From contig JAFKKG010000032.1 of NCBI GenBank assembly GCA_017305715.1, positions 1-64,000 of the forward strand: DNA of 64,000 nucleotides, given 5' to 3'. The notes beneath the pieces are model-generated. The model worked only from the letters and a program-made list of their open reading frames with translations, had not been told where the DNA came from and searched no databases. This stretch comes from Hyphomicrobiales bacterium (GTDB taxonomy: Bacteria; Pseudomonadota; Alphaproteobacteria; Rhizobiales; Xanthobacteraceae). Of this stretch, positions 18,533 through 26,462 are shown piece after piece (position 1 is the first letter of the stretch; the number at the start of each line of letters is the position of its first letter). Position numbers and translations under genes: made by a program.

Positions 18533-19960
18533 ATGACCAATCCCGTCGCCACAACCTCCCTGATCGAACGCGCCAATCTCGACCGTGACGCCGTCCGCCG
18601 CGAGATTACGCGGGGGCTCGAAGGCGCCGACGACGGTGAATTGTTCCTGGAATATGGCCAGACCGAAGCCTTGATGTTCGACAACGGCCGGCTGAAGCAG
18701 GCCACCTACGACACTTCGCAGGGTTTTGGGCTGCGCGCGGTGAAGGATGACGCGGTCGGCTATGCGCATTCCTCCGACGTCTCGCTGCCGGCGCTGATCC
18801 GCGCCGCGGATGCGGTCGCAGCGGTCCGCGGCGGCTATTCCGGCAGCTTTGCGGCGGCGCCCGCTCACACCAATGTGAGACTCTATGGCGACGACAATCC
18901 GCTGGATGCGCCGGGCTTCGAAGCCAAGGTCAAACTGCTCGCTGAAATCGACGCCTATGTGCGCGACAAGGACCCGCGGGTGCGGCAGGTGACGGCCAGC
19001 CTCTCGGCCACCTGGCAGGTGGTGGAAATCCTGCGGCCCGACGGCGAGAGCTATCGCGACATCCGCCCGCTGGTGCGGGTCAATATTTCGGTGGTTGCCG
19101 GACAGGGCGACCGCCAGGAAAGCGGCAGCAAGGGCTATGGCGGCCGCGAGGGCTATGCGCGCTTCATCGAGACCAAAGCCTGGCGCGATGCCGCCGACGG
19201 CGCGCTCCGCGAAGCACTGGTCAATCTGGAATCGGTTCCCGCCCCCGCCGGTGAAATGGACGTGGTGCTGGGCGCCGGCTGGCCCGGCGTGATGTTGCAT
19301 GAAGCGGTCGGCCACGGGCTGGAAGGCGATTTCAACCGCAAGCAGACGTCGGCGTTCGCAGGGTTGATGGGCAAGCAGGTCGCCGCCAAGGGCGTCACCG
19401 TCGTCGATGACGGCACCATGGCCTCGCGGCGTGGCTCTCTTTCTATTGACGACGAGGGCACGCCGACCAACCGCACCGTGCTGATCGAGGACGGCATCCT
19501 GGTCGGCTACATGCAGGACCGCCAGAACGCCCGGCTGATGAACATGAAGCCGACCGGCAACGGCCGGCGCCAGAGCTACGCCCATGTGCCGATGCCGCGC
19601 ATGACCAACACCTACATGCTGGCGGGGCAACGTGATCCGGCGGAAATTTTGGCGTCGGTGAAGAACGGCATCTATGCCGCGAATTTCGGCGGCGGCCAGG
19701 TCGACATCACCTCGGGCAAATATGTGTTCCAGTGCACCGAGGCCTACAAGATCGAAAACGGCAAGATCGGCGCACCCCTGAAGGGCGCGATGCTGATCGG
19801 CAACGGGCCGACCGACCTGCATCGCATCACCATGGTCGGCAACGACCTCTCGCTCGACACCGGCATCGGCACCTGCGGCAAGAACGGCCAGGGCGTGCCG
19901 GTCGGCGTCGGCCAACCGACGCTGCGGATGGAACGCATCACGGTCGGAGGAACGGGCTAG
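18533..19960 (+). CDS. tldD: Metalloprotease TldD
   Basis: A 475-residue TldD, subunit of the TldD/TldE(PmbA) heterodimeric zinc protease. The zinc motif is HEAVGH at residues 256-261, with the following GLEGDFNRK stretch. The glycine-rich C-terminal part (NFGGGQVDITSGKYVF, then GTCGKNGQGVPVGVGQPT) is typical. The protease unfolds and cleaves flexible peptides, for example in antitoxin turnover or peptide maturation. PmbA is not in this window. ATG 18533 fits the family N-terminus. The signal peptidase gene starts on its stop codon. Confidence 0.95.
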   Translation: MTNPVATTSLIERANLDRDAVRREITRGLEGADDGELFLEYGQTEALMFDNGRLKQATYDTSQGFGLRAVKDDAVGYAHSSDVSLPALIRAADAVAAVRGGYSGSFAAAPAHTNVRLYGDDNPLDAPGFEAKVKLLAEIDAYVRDKDPRVRQVTASLSATWQVVEILRPDGESYRDIRPLVRVNISVVAGQGDRQESGSKGYGGREGYARFIETKAWRDAADGALREALVNLESVPAPAGEMDVVLGAGWPGVMLHEAVGHGLEGDFNRKQTSAFAGLMGKQVAAKGVTVVDDGTMASRRGSLSIDDEGTPTNRTVLIEDGILVGYMQDRQNARLMNMKPTGNGRRQSYAHVPMPRMTNTYMLAGQRDPAEILASVKNGIYAANFGGGQVDITSGKYVFQCTEAYKIENGKIGAPLKGAMLIGNGPTDLHRITMVGNDLSLDTGIGTCGKNGQGVPVGVGQPTLRMERITVGGTG

Positions 19961-20754
19961 TGACCAGCGAAAGCGAAACCACGTCGCAAAAATCTGCTGC
20001 GTCAAAACCGTTGGCAAGTTCTTCCTGGCGCGCGCAGGCCGCGCAACTGGCCGCCATCGTCATGGTGGTGTTCGTCGCCAAGGGCGCGCTGGCCGAGCCG
20101 TTCTATGTGCCGTCCGGCTCGATGGAGCCGACGCTGCTGATCGGCGACGCGCTGCTGGCGTCGAAATTCCCCTATGGCTATGGCGCGGCGTCCCTGCCGA
20201 TCCAGATCACGCTGCCGGAAACCGGCCGCCTGTTCGGCGATACGCCCAAGCGCGGCGACGTCGTCGTGTTCCGCTGGCCCGGCGACCGCTCGCAGGCCTG
20301 GGTCAAGCGCGTGGTGGGCCTGCCTGGCGACCGGATCCAGATGCGGCAGGGCCAGCTCTTCATCAACGACCATGCCGCCACGCTGAAGCCGGATGGCACC
20401 GGTGAAGCCGAGGACGATCGCGGCGGCAACGAAAAGGCCTATCGCTATGTCGAGACGCTGCCGAACGGCGTGACGCATGCGATCTTCAAGATGCGCGACA
20501 ATGGCAGGCTCGACAACACGCCGGAGGTGACGGTGCCGGCCGGAAAGCTGTTCGTGCTCGGCGACAACCGGGACAATTCCGCCGACAGCCGCGTCTCCGT
20601 GCGCGACGGCGGCGTCGGACTGCTGCCGATCGACAATCTGATCGGCCGCGCCGACGCGGTGGTCGGCTCCTGGGATCTGGGCATCCGCAGCCAGCCGGTA
20701 TGGACCTGGCTGTCCGGTTTCCGCATGGCGCGGTTTTTCACGTCGGTGCATTGA
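19960..20754 (+). CDS. lepB: Signal peptidase I
   Basis: A 264-residue type I signal peptidase. One membrane helix (about residues 26-46) is followed by the catalytic Ser54 in VPSGSMEPTL and the general base Lys116 in AWVKRVVGLPGD. The later GDNRDNSADSR box is the third family signature. It cleaves signal peptides on the outer face of the inner membrane. The GTG start overlaps the last base of the tldD stop and has a GGAGGA ribosome site, so the two are co-translated. Other lepB copies may exist elsewhere in the genome. Confidence 0.95.
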   Translation: MTSESETTSQKSAASKPLASSSWRAQAAQLAAIVMVVFVAKGALAEPFYVPSGSMEPTLLIGDALLASKFPYGYGAASLPIQITLPETGRLFGDTPKRGDVVVFRWPGDRSQAWVKRVVGLPGDRIQMRQGQLFINDHAATLKPDGTGEAEDDRGGNEKAYRYVETLPNGVTHAIFKMRDNGRLDNTPEVTVPAGKLFVLGDNRDNSADSRVSVRDGGVGLLPIDNLIGRADAVVGSWDLGIRSQPVWTWLSGFRMARFFTSVH

Positions 20755-20762
20755 TGGTCGAC

Positions 20763-20862
20763 CTCATGGTGAGGAGGCGCGAAGCGCCATCTCGAACCAT
20801 GAGGCCACGGACGGGCCTGCATCCTTCGAGACGCGCGCAAGAGCGCGCTCCTCAGGATGAGG
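20763..20862. repeat. Dispersed palindromic repeat pair
   Basis: CTCATGGTGAGGAGGCGCGA pairs with the later TCGAACCATGAGGC; the second half CTTCGAGACGCGCGCAAGAG pairs with CTCCTCAGGATGAGGAG. It fills the gap between lepB and the YjbR gene. The CTCATGGTGAGG class is common in Bradyrhizobium intergenic DNA. Confidence 0.65.
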
Positions 20863-20872
20863 AGAGAGAGCC

Positions 20873-21211
20873 GTGACCTTCGACGACATCCGGAAATTCG
20901 CGCTGCTTTGGCCGGAGGTCGAAGACGGCACCTCCTATGGGACGCCGGCGCTGAAGGTGCGCAAGAAGCTGCTGGCGCGGCTCAAGGAGGATAACGACAG
21001 CCTTGTCTTGTTCGGCATTCCCTTCGACGAACGCGAAATGCTGATCGAGCGCCGGCCCAAGGTCTTCTACTTCACCGATCACTACCGCGATTATCCGATG
21101 GTGCTGGTCCGCCTGTCGAAGGCCAGCCGCGCCATTGTCGAGCCGCTGCTGCGCCGGCACTGGCGCACGCTGGCCTCGAAGAAGGCGGTGAAGGCATTCG
21201 ACGAATCATAG
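20873..21211 (+). CDS. MmcQ/YjbR-family protein
   Basis: A 112-residue single-domain protein of the MmcQ/YjbR family (double-wing DNA-binding fold). The opening FDDIRKFALLWPEVEDGTSYGTPALKV and the later YRDYPMVLVRLS are typical of the family. The biochemical role is not established. The GTG start has an AGGAGAG ribosome site supplied by the end of the upstream repeat. The neighbours give no functional hint. Confidence 0.88.
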   Translation: MTFDDIRKFALLWPEVEDGTSYGTPALKVRKKLLARLKEDNDSLVLFGIPFDEREMLIERRPKVFYFTDHYRDYPMVLVRLSKASRAIVEPLLRRHWRTLASKKAVKAFDES

Positions 21212-21216
21212 GCCGC

Positions 21217-21301
21217 CGTCATTGCGAGCGACGCGACGCAGTCCATGGTGCGACATAAAGGGTAGATGGATTGCTTCGTCGCTTCGCTCTTCGCGATGAC
21301 G
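21217..21301. repeat. Dispersed palindromic repeat
   Basis: CGTCATTGCGAGCGACGCGA at one end pairs with the reversed TCGCTTCGCTCTTCGCGATG at the other. It lies between the YjbR gene and the nucleotidyltransferase gene and ends 13 bp before the latter's start, so it also shapes its 5' leader. Confidence 0.65.
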
Positions 21302-21314
21302 TGGAAAGAGCTTC

Positions 21315-21920
21315 ATGACCCAGGACGAATTCCTCAGCCTTACGCTGCGCAATCCCGCCAACAAGATCATCGCCGACACGCTGCTCGAGCAGGCGCTGCC
21401 GGATGCCTGGATCGTGTCGGGCTGCCTGGTGCAGACGGTGTGGAACGGGCTGACCGGACGCGCGGTGGATTACGGCATCCATGACTACGACGTGTTCTAT
21501 TTCGATCCTGATACGTCATGGGCGGCGGAGGACGCCGTCATCCGGCGGCTGCACGGCGTGCTCGGCTATCTCGGCGTCAAGGTCGAGGCGCGCAACCAGG
21601 CGCGGGTTCACCTCTGGTACGGCGAAAAACACGGCCTGCCCTATCCGCCGCTGCGTTGCTCGACCGAAGGCATCGATCGCTTTTTGACGAAGAACACGCG
21701 GATCGGCATCCGCCGCACACCGGATGGTTACGAGGTCTATGCGCCCGATGGATTTGGCGACGCCGCCGGCCTGATCGTGCGGCCCAATCCGGGGCCGAAT
21801 TTTTCCGCGGCAAATTATGACGTGAAGGCGAAGCGATGGAAGGCGCTATGGCCGGAGATCACGGTGCTGGCGGCAGAGGCTTCGCCCGATCGCCATCCCG
21901 GCGCAGGCCAGGATCCATAA
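21315..21920 (+). CDS. Nucleotidyltransferase-like protein (COG3575/PF06042 type)
   Basis: A 201-residue protein similar to the small nucleotidyltransferase-fold family COG3575: IVSGCLVQTVWNGLTG near residues 33-48, then an acidic DYGIHDYDVFYFD (about 52-64) that supplies the metal-binding Asp pair. The middle holds RVHLWYGEKHG and a late Lys-rich KAKRWKALWPEI. Substrate is unknown. The last twelve residues, from SPDRHPGAGQDP, are encoded by a dispersed repeat that begins at about 21891, so the natural C-terminus appears to have been replaced by repeat sequence. Confidence 0.85.
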   Translation: MTQDEFLSLTLRNPANKIIADTLLEQALPDAWIVSGCLVQTVWNGLTGRAVDYGIHDYDVFYFDPDTSWAAEDAVIRRLHGVLGYLGVKVEARNQARVHLWYGEKHGLPYPPLRCSTEGIDRFLTKNTRIGIRRTPDGYEVYAPDGFGDAAGLIVRPNPGPNFSAANYDVKAKRWKALWPEITVLAAEASPDRHPGAGQDP

Positions 21921-22012
21921 CCACAATGCATGTGGCTTGTGTTGCTGGGGCGCCAGCACGTCGCAACATCAGCGACGGTAGCTATGGCTCCGGCCCAAGG
22001 CCGGGGCGACGG
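21891..22012. repeat. Dispersed repeat overlapping the nucleotidyltransferase 3' end
   Basis: CATCCCGGCGCAGGCCAGGATCC at the left and GGCCCAAGGCCGGGGCGACGG at the right share the CCATAACCACAA core and layout of the element at 26342-26455. The left 30 bases are coding for the upstream protein; the right end reaches to within 5 bp of the next convergent stop. Confidence 0.6.
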
Positions 22013-22016
22013 AAAG

Positions 22017-22571
22017 CTACCGCACCACGCCGGACGTGAAGCCGGCCTTGCGCCGCGGCGGCTTGATGTCTTTTTTCAGGAAGCAGTGAGCTTCCTTGCC
22101 GGCATAGCCGGGCCGCGCATAGGTCCAGGCCCGGCATTTGTTGTCGGCGGTGCAGGCGGCCTTGCAGGCTTCGTCGCTGTCGTCGCCCTTGACGTCGAAA
22201 TTCTTGTAGTCGCCGCCGAAGCGGTCGATCGAGGTTTCGACCGCGCTGTTTTTCGGCTCGACCACGCCGGCGCCGCGCACGCCGGAAACGCAGCAATTAT
22301 TCTGGACGCGCGCCGGCACGTTGCTCTTGAGCCAGCACACCGCCCCGTTGGTGATGTCGGTCGGATAGCTGAAGGTCCACGACCGGCAACGCCGGTCGCG
22401 CTCGCACACCAGCGCGCAATCGGCCGGATCGCCCGAGGTCACCGGCGCGCTCAGATAATCGCCGCCGGGCCGGTCGAAATTGGCCTGCGCGACGGCCTCG
22501 CGCGCAGGCACAAGCGCCGCCAGGCAGGCGAGCGTCAAAAAACACGCCCTGACGAGGCGGCCTATCCCCAT
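22017..22571 (-). CDS. Secreted PAN/apple-domain protein
   Basis: About 184 residues: a signal peptide (hydrophobic to about residue 29 from ATG 22571), then two tandem PAN-type domains. Each begins F-D/R-x-P/G-GDY (FDRPGGDYLSAPV and IDRFGGDYKNFDV) and carries a CxxxC plus later cysteines (CALVCERDRRCRSWTF; ACKAACTADNKCRAWTY), the disulfide knuckle of the fold. PAN domains bind proteins or carbohydrates; the target is unknown. An upstream ATG at 22595 would add eight residues. It is downstream of gshA but separated by 91 bp. Confidence 0.85.
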   Translation of the reverse strand: MGIGRLVRACFLTLACLAALVPAREAVAQANFDRPGGDYLSAPVTSGDPADCALVCERDRRCRSWTFSYPTDITNGAVCWLKSNVPARVQNNCCVSGVRGAGVVEPKNSAVETSIDRFGGDYKNFDVKGDDSDEACKAACTADNKCRAWTYARPGYAGKEAHCFLKKDIKPPRRKAGFTSGVVR

Positions 22572-22662
22572 GTGATTGCTTTCGAATGAGCGCATTGTCC
22601 GAAGACGGCCATTTGAACGCCATCAACCTGTACGGCGGATGAACGGCGGCTAATGCGCTGAA

Positions 22663-24033
22663 TTAGAAAGCATATTCCTGGTAGGCCGGCTCCACGGAGC
22701 CGCCCCAGGCACCGTTGAATTTCTCCAGCATCTCCTCCGCCGGGGTCTTTCCGGATTCGAGGATCCGCTCCAGCGGCTCGAGGTGGCGGCTTTCGTCGCG
22801 GCCGAGATGGTCGATGCGGCCGCGCCGGCGCAGGCCGGCATGCGACAGCTTCAGGCATTCGCGCGCGATCTCGAACAGATAGCGGTTGCGGATCCGGGCC
22901 TTGAAGCCGAAGCGCGGCACGTCGTCGCGCAGCGCCTGGCGCTCGGCGGCCGTCCAGTGCCGTGCGATATCCCAGGCGGCGTCCAGCGTGTCGTCGTCGT
23001 AGAGCAGGCCCACCCAGAACGCCGGCAGCGCCGGCAGCCGTCCCCACGGCACGCCATCGGCGCCGCGCATTTCCAGGTAACGCTTCAGACGCACTTCCGG
23101 GAAAATCGTCGAGAGATGATTGGCCCAGTCCGACAGCGTCGGCCGCTCGCCGGGCAATGAATTGTTGCGTCCGTCGAAAAAGGCGCGGAACGACGAACCG
23201 GAGACGTCGATATAGTTCTCGCCGCGCTTGACGAAATACATGGGAACGTCGAGCGCGTAGTCGACATAGCGCTCGAACCCCATGCCGTCCTCGAACGCCC
23301 AGGGGATCATGCCCGAACGCGCATTGTCGGTATCGCGCCAGATTTCGGAGCGGAACGACAGGAAGCCGTTCGGCTTGCCTTCGGTGAACGGCGAATTGGC
23401 GAACAGAGCGGTCGCGATCGGCTGCAGCGCCACCGACACGCGCAGCTTCTTGACCATGTCGGCTTCGGAGCAGAAGTCGAGATTGGTCTGCACGGTGCAG
23501 GTCCGGTACATCATGTCGAGGCCGTATTGGCCGACCTTCGGCATGTAATTGGTCATGATGTTGTAGCGGCCCTTCGGCATCACCGGGATTTGCGAGCGCG
23601 ACCAGGACGGCGTCATGCCGAGGCCGAGGAAGCCGATCCCCAGGGGCGTTGCGATCTCGCGGACCTGCGCCAGATGCGCCATCAGCTCCGATTGGGTCTG
23701 GTGCACGGTCTCGACCGGCGCGCCCGACAATTCGAACTGCCCGCCCGGCTCCAGCGAAATCGCGCCGCCGCCGGTGACGTCATAGAGCCCGATGATGTTG
23801 CCGCGCTCCATGATCGGCTCCCAGCCGAGCAGGAGCTGCATGCCCTCCAGCAGCGCGCCGATGCCACGCGCGCCCTCGTACGGCACCGGGTGATGGCCCT
23901 CGAGCGTGAACGGGGTTTTCTCGTGCTCGGTGCCGATGCGGAACTCCGACGGCGGCTTTGCGCCCGCCTCGAACCACGCCACGAGCTCGTCGCGCGATTG
24001 CAACGGCGTCATATCGATTTGGTCACGCGCCAT
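22663..24033 (-). CDS. gshA: Glutamate--cysteine ligase
   Basis: A 456-residue plant/alphaproteobacterial-type (GCS2) gamma-glutamylcysteine synthetase, the first step of glutathione synthesis. Family marks are FRIGTEHEK near residues 31-39, the GGAISLEPGGQFELSGAP substrate/ATP region, GMTPSWSRSQIPVMPKGRY, and the cysteine-containing NLDFCSEADMVKK. The C-terminus EPAYQEYAF is normal. ATG 24033 begins MARDQIDMTP; longer open frame upstream has no similarity. It is near a glutathione transferase (24774-25388), a fitting functional neighbour. Confidence 0.95.
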   Translation of the reverse strand: MARDQIDMTPLQSRDELVAWFEAGAKPPSEFRIGTEHEKTPFTLEGHHPVPYEGARGIGALLEGMQLLLGWEPIMERGNIIGLYDVTGGGAISLEPGGQFELSGAPVETVHQTQSELMAHLAQVREIATPLGIGFLGLGMTPSWSRSQIPVMPKGRYNIMTNYMPKVGQYGLDMMYRTCTVQTNLDFCSEADMVKKLRVSVALQPIATALFANSPFTEGKPNGFLSFRSEIWRDTDNARSGMIPWAFEDGMGFERYVDYALDVPMYFVKRGENYIDVSGSSFRAFFDGRNNSLPGERPTLSDWANHLSTIFPEVRLKRYLEMRGADGVPWGRLPALPAFWVGLLYDDDTLDAAWDIARHWTAAERQALRDDVPRFGFKARIRNRYLFEIARECLKLSHAGLRRRGRIDHLGRDESRHLEPLERILESGKTPAEEMLEKFNGAWGGSVEPAYQEYAF

Positions 24034-24129
24034 AAAAAACCCGGTTCTTTGGCGATTCGACCGAACGCGCCGTGTGGCAGGGAAGATTGCGGACAACGCC
24101 GTCCGCAAGAACGATGGGGTGAAGTCGTA

Positions 24130-24618
24130 TCATCGGGCGGGAACGCCGTCTCGCGCGGCGACCGCCTTGACTTCACTGCAGGAACAGCCCAGCCGGTCCA
24201 ACAGACCGCAGAGCTTCATGGCGTCGGCATCGGACAGTTTCGAACCGACATGCTTTTCGATCGCGGCCGAATAGGCGCTCCACATTTTCTTCTGCAGCTC
24301 GCGCCCGGTCTCGGTGATCTCGACGAACTGGCCGCGCTTGTCGATCTTGCATTCGCGCCGCGCCGCCAGCCCCTCATCGACCAGCCGGTCGATCAGTCGC
24401 GAGGTCGAGTATTGCGGGATCAGCATCTGCTTCTCGAGCTCGACGGGGCGCAGCTCGCCGGACGGCGCGCGCGACAATTCGAGCAGCGCGTCATACCAGG
24501 CGAGCGGCGGGAAGCCGGCCTTCTTCAGATCCTGTTCGACGCAGTCCAGCACCCGGCTCTGCACGCGCATCAGGCGGATCCAGGCGTTGGTCGCCTCGGT
24601 CGATGGTTTGCGTTTCAT
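24130..24618 (-). CDS. MarR-family regulator
   Basis: A 162-residue winged-helix regulator of the MarR family. The recognition region LEKQMLIPQYSTSRLIDRLVDEGLAAR (about 62-88) is followed by the wing CKIDKRGQFVEITETGREL. The C-terminus has a Cys pair (CGLLDRLGCSCSE) that might be redox-sensitive. It is divergent from a glutathione transferase gene and two matching palindromes lie in the 155-bp gap, so it very likely represses itself and the transferase. Confidence 0.93.
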   Translation of the reverse strand: MKRKPSTEATNAWIRLMRVQSRVLDCVEQDLKKAGFPPLAWYDALLELSRAPSGELRPVELEKQMLIPQYSTSRLIDRLVDEGLAARRECKIDKRGQFVEITETGRELQKKMWSAYSAAIEKHVGSKLSDADAMKLCGLLDRLGCSCSEVKAVAARDGVPAR

Positions 24619-24656
24619 GGTTTAGTCCATAGCTGTCACGGGTGAGTGTACCGCAC

Positions 24657-24674
24657 TAAATGCAGCTGCATCAA
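24657..24674. promoter_or_regulatory. MarR operator box 1
   Basis: TAAATGCAGCTGCATCAA contains the perfect 12-bp palindrome ATGCAGCTGCAT. On the minus strand it lies between a TTGATG -35 and a TACACT -10 (18-bp spacing) of the marR promoter, a position for autorepression. Confidence 0.7.
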
Positions 24675-24685
24675 TCTTGACTATT

Positions 24686-24702
24686 TCATGCAGATGCATT
24701 TA
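24686..24702. promoter_or_regulatory. MarR operator box 2
   Basis: TCATGCAGATGCATTTA is, on the opposite strand, a near copy of box 1 (TAAATGCATCTGCATGA). It lies right after TTGACT at 24677-24682, a likely -35 for the transferase gene. The centre-to-centre distance of about 28 bp places both boxes close to one face of the helix. Confidence 0.65.
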
Positions 24703-24773
24703 GTCGTTCCATCGCCCAAAGCCAAGATTGCCAGGGAACGAAACAAGAGACGGAAAAAGGGAAGGAAAACCCC

Positions 24774-25388
24774 ATGAAATTGTATTATTCGCCAGGCGCC
24801 TGCTCGCTCTCCCCCCATATCGCGCTGCTGGAGGCCGGCCTCCCCTACGACCTCGTCAAGGTCGACCTTCGCGCCAAGAAGCTGGAAAACGGCGACGACT
24901 ATCTGAAGGTCAACCCGAAGGGCCAGGTGCCGGCGCTCGCACTGGAGTCCGGCGAACTGGTCACCGAGGGCCCGGTCATCGTCCAGATAATCGCCGACAA
25001 GGCCGCGGACAAGAATCTTGCTCCCAGCCGCGATCATGCCGATCGCTACAAGCTGCAGGCCTGGCTCACCTATATCAACAGCGAGCTGCACAAGAACATC
25101 GGCCCGCAGTTCAGCCCCGTGCTGTCGGACGACGCCAAGGCTTTCTTCAAGGACCGCGCGATGGGCAAGTTCAAATATGTCGACGGCGAACTCGCCGGGA
25201 AAGACTATTTGATGGGCAAGCAGTTCTCGGTGGCCGACGGCTACATGTTCACGATGCTGTCATGGGCCGAACGGATGAAATGGGATCTCTCCGGCCTCTC
25301 CAACCTGATGGCCTACAAGGCCCGCGTCGGCGCGCGCCCGAAGGTGCAGGAAGCGCTGACCAAGGAAGGCCTGCTGAAGGCGGCGTGA
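24774..25388 (+). CDS. Beta-class glutathione S-transferase
   Basis: A 204-residue cytosolic transferase. The thioredoxin-like N-terminal domain begins MKLYYSPGACSLSPHIAL with the beta-class catalytic Cys10. The helical C-terminal domain contains His106 (INSELHKNIGP), the second hallmark residue, and the SVADGYMFTML helix-capping box. It conjugates or reduces electrophiles and oxidised thiols with glutathione. A GGAAGG ribosome site precedes the ATG. It is divergent from and probably repressed by the MarR regulator. Confidence 0.95.
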   Translation: MKLYYSPGACSLSPHIALLEAGLPYDLVKVDLRAKKLENGDDYLKVNPKGQVPALALESGELVTEGPVIVQIIADKAADKNLAPSRDHADRYKLQAWLTYINSELHKNIGPQFSPVLSDDAKAFFKDRAMGKFKYVDGELAGKDYLMGKQFSVADGYMFTMLSWAERMKWDLSGLSNLMAYKARVGARPKVQEALTKEGLLKAA

Positions 25389-25411
25389 GCGGCCTCATAA
25401 TCGGAGTAACG

Positions 25412-25445
25412 AAGGGCCGGGTCGATGATCCGGCCCTTTATATTT
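25412..25445 (+). terminator. Rho-independent terminator after the glutathione transferase
   Basis: A 9-bp stem AAGGGCCGG / CCGGCCCTT with a 9-base loop is followed by TATATTTG, 24 bp after the stop codon. The rest of the gap to 25677 holds no gene I can support. Confidence 0.75.
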
Positions 25446-25677
25446 GCGAAGAGCGCAGCGAAGGCGGATCGACGGAATTTTCCCGACCATTCGATGCAAA
25501 TTTTATTTGGGTTGGCGCGGTTAACATTATCCCGGGGTTCTCCGGGCATGCGGCAACAGCGTCCTTGTTCGTACGGTCCGTTTGGCGAAGTATGGATCTC
25601 ATCCACGGCGAGAACGCCTGCCCGCTCTTTCTCACCTGATCGATCGAGCAGCGGCCTTCCCCAATACAGCATCGAAC

Positions 25678-25992
25678 GTGACGATTACCCTCACCCTACT
25701 CATCGCGAGCGCGGCGCTCGGATTGGCAACCAGCTTTGTCTTCAGCGTCTGGGCCATCGTTCCGGTTTCGCTGGTGATCGCGATCGCTTCGGCGATACTC
25801 CTTCACGACCATGATTTTGAATTTGCCCAAGGCGTGTCGGTCATCGTCGGATGTCTCGTCACCAGTCAGATCGCTTACTTCGCCGGGTCCCTGGCGTTCC
25901 ATCTGTATGGCGCGGCAAGTTCAACGCATGAAGAAATCGACGGCGACCCAGGCGACGACGGCGAGCAGAATGTCCGCGGCAAGGACAAGTAA
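25678..25992 (+). CDS. Small membrane protein, function unknown
   Basis: About 104 residues from GTG 25678 (the frame is open from 25582 but the added part has no hydrophobic or family character). Three hydrophobic segments are visible: ITLTLLIASAALGLATSFVF, WAIVPVSLVIAIASAIL and GVSVIVGCLVTSQIAYFAGSLAF, then an acidic hydrophilic tail (EEIDGDPGDDGE). It looks like a small hypothetical membrane protein of the kind common in Bradyrhizobium. The tail overlaps the end of a convergent small frame and may not be native. No ribosome site is strong. Confidence 0.55.
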   Translation: MTITLTLLIASAALGLATSFVFSVWAIVPVSLVIAIASAILLHDHDFEFAQGVSVIVGCLVTSQIAYFAGSLAFHLYGAASSTHEEIDGDPGDDGEQNVRGKDK

Positions 25993-26169
25993 GGCCAGTC
26001 CGGCCCAATGAGGGGACTTCCAGCGCAGACGGCGGATCCTCGAGCGTCGCGATGAACGGCTGAGCGAAGCGCGCCTGAGGAGGTTGACCAGGCCTCCTAT
26101 GCCGGCCGTACTCTTTTGGGACAAGGCGAGCGTCATCGCGGGACACCTTTTGATGCTGATGGCTGTCAT
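25921..26169 (-). CDS. Possible single-helix membrane protein
   Basis: An 82-residue frame with a basic, Arg/Ser-rich first half and one strong C-terminal membrane helix (WAGLALLVLAADILLAVVAWVAVDFFM). The helix composition looks like a real protein; the N-terminal part is less convincing. It overlaps the 3' end of the plus-strand small gene by 72 bp, tail to tail. The region from 26170 to 26340 holds nothing I can support. Confidence 0.4.
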   Translation of the reverse strand: MTAISIKRCPAMTLALSQKSTAGIGGLVNLLRRASLSRSSRRSRIRRLRWKSPHWAGLALLVLAADILLAVVAWVAVDFFMR

Positions 26170-26341
26170 GAAGAGAAATCAGCAAGGGCGATGCCACCGG
26201 GGCCGTACCGAACCGGCATGCTTCCAGCGCGACGCCAGCCGCCGCCCGCAAGTCAAATGCTGTCGTGAGGAATGCAGGCGCCGGCCTCAGCGAACGCGCG
26301 GCCGATGATTCTTGCGGTTTTGTTACTCAAACCTATCCACA

Positions 26342-26455
26342 CGTCGTCCCGGCCTTGACCCATAACCACAAACGCGCGTGGTGAAGGAAGGTAGCTGCCA
26401 TTGTGCCCATTCGATGGGACACGGCGTATAGGTCCCGGCCTTCGCCGGGACGACG
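26342..26455. repeat. Dispersed palindromic repeat
   Basis: CGTCGTCCCGGCCTTGACCC at the left end pairs with GGTCCCGGCCTTCGCCGGGACGACG at the right. The centre holds ATAACCACAAACGCGCGTGG. It ends 7 bp before the stop of the bifunctional beta-oxidation gene and may stabilise or end that transcript. Confidence 0.7.
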
Positions 26456-26462
26456 ATAGACT

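Noticed and set aside
18200-20017. Open 605-codon frame antisense to tldD
   Set aside because: Shadow frame without motifs; tldD has its zinc motif and co-translated lepB.
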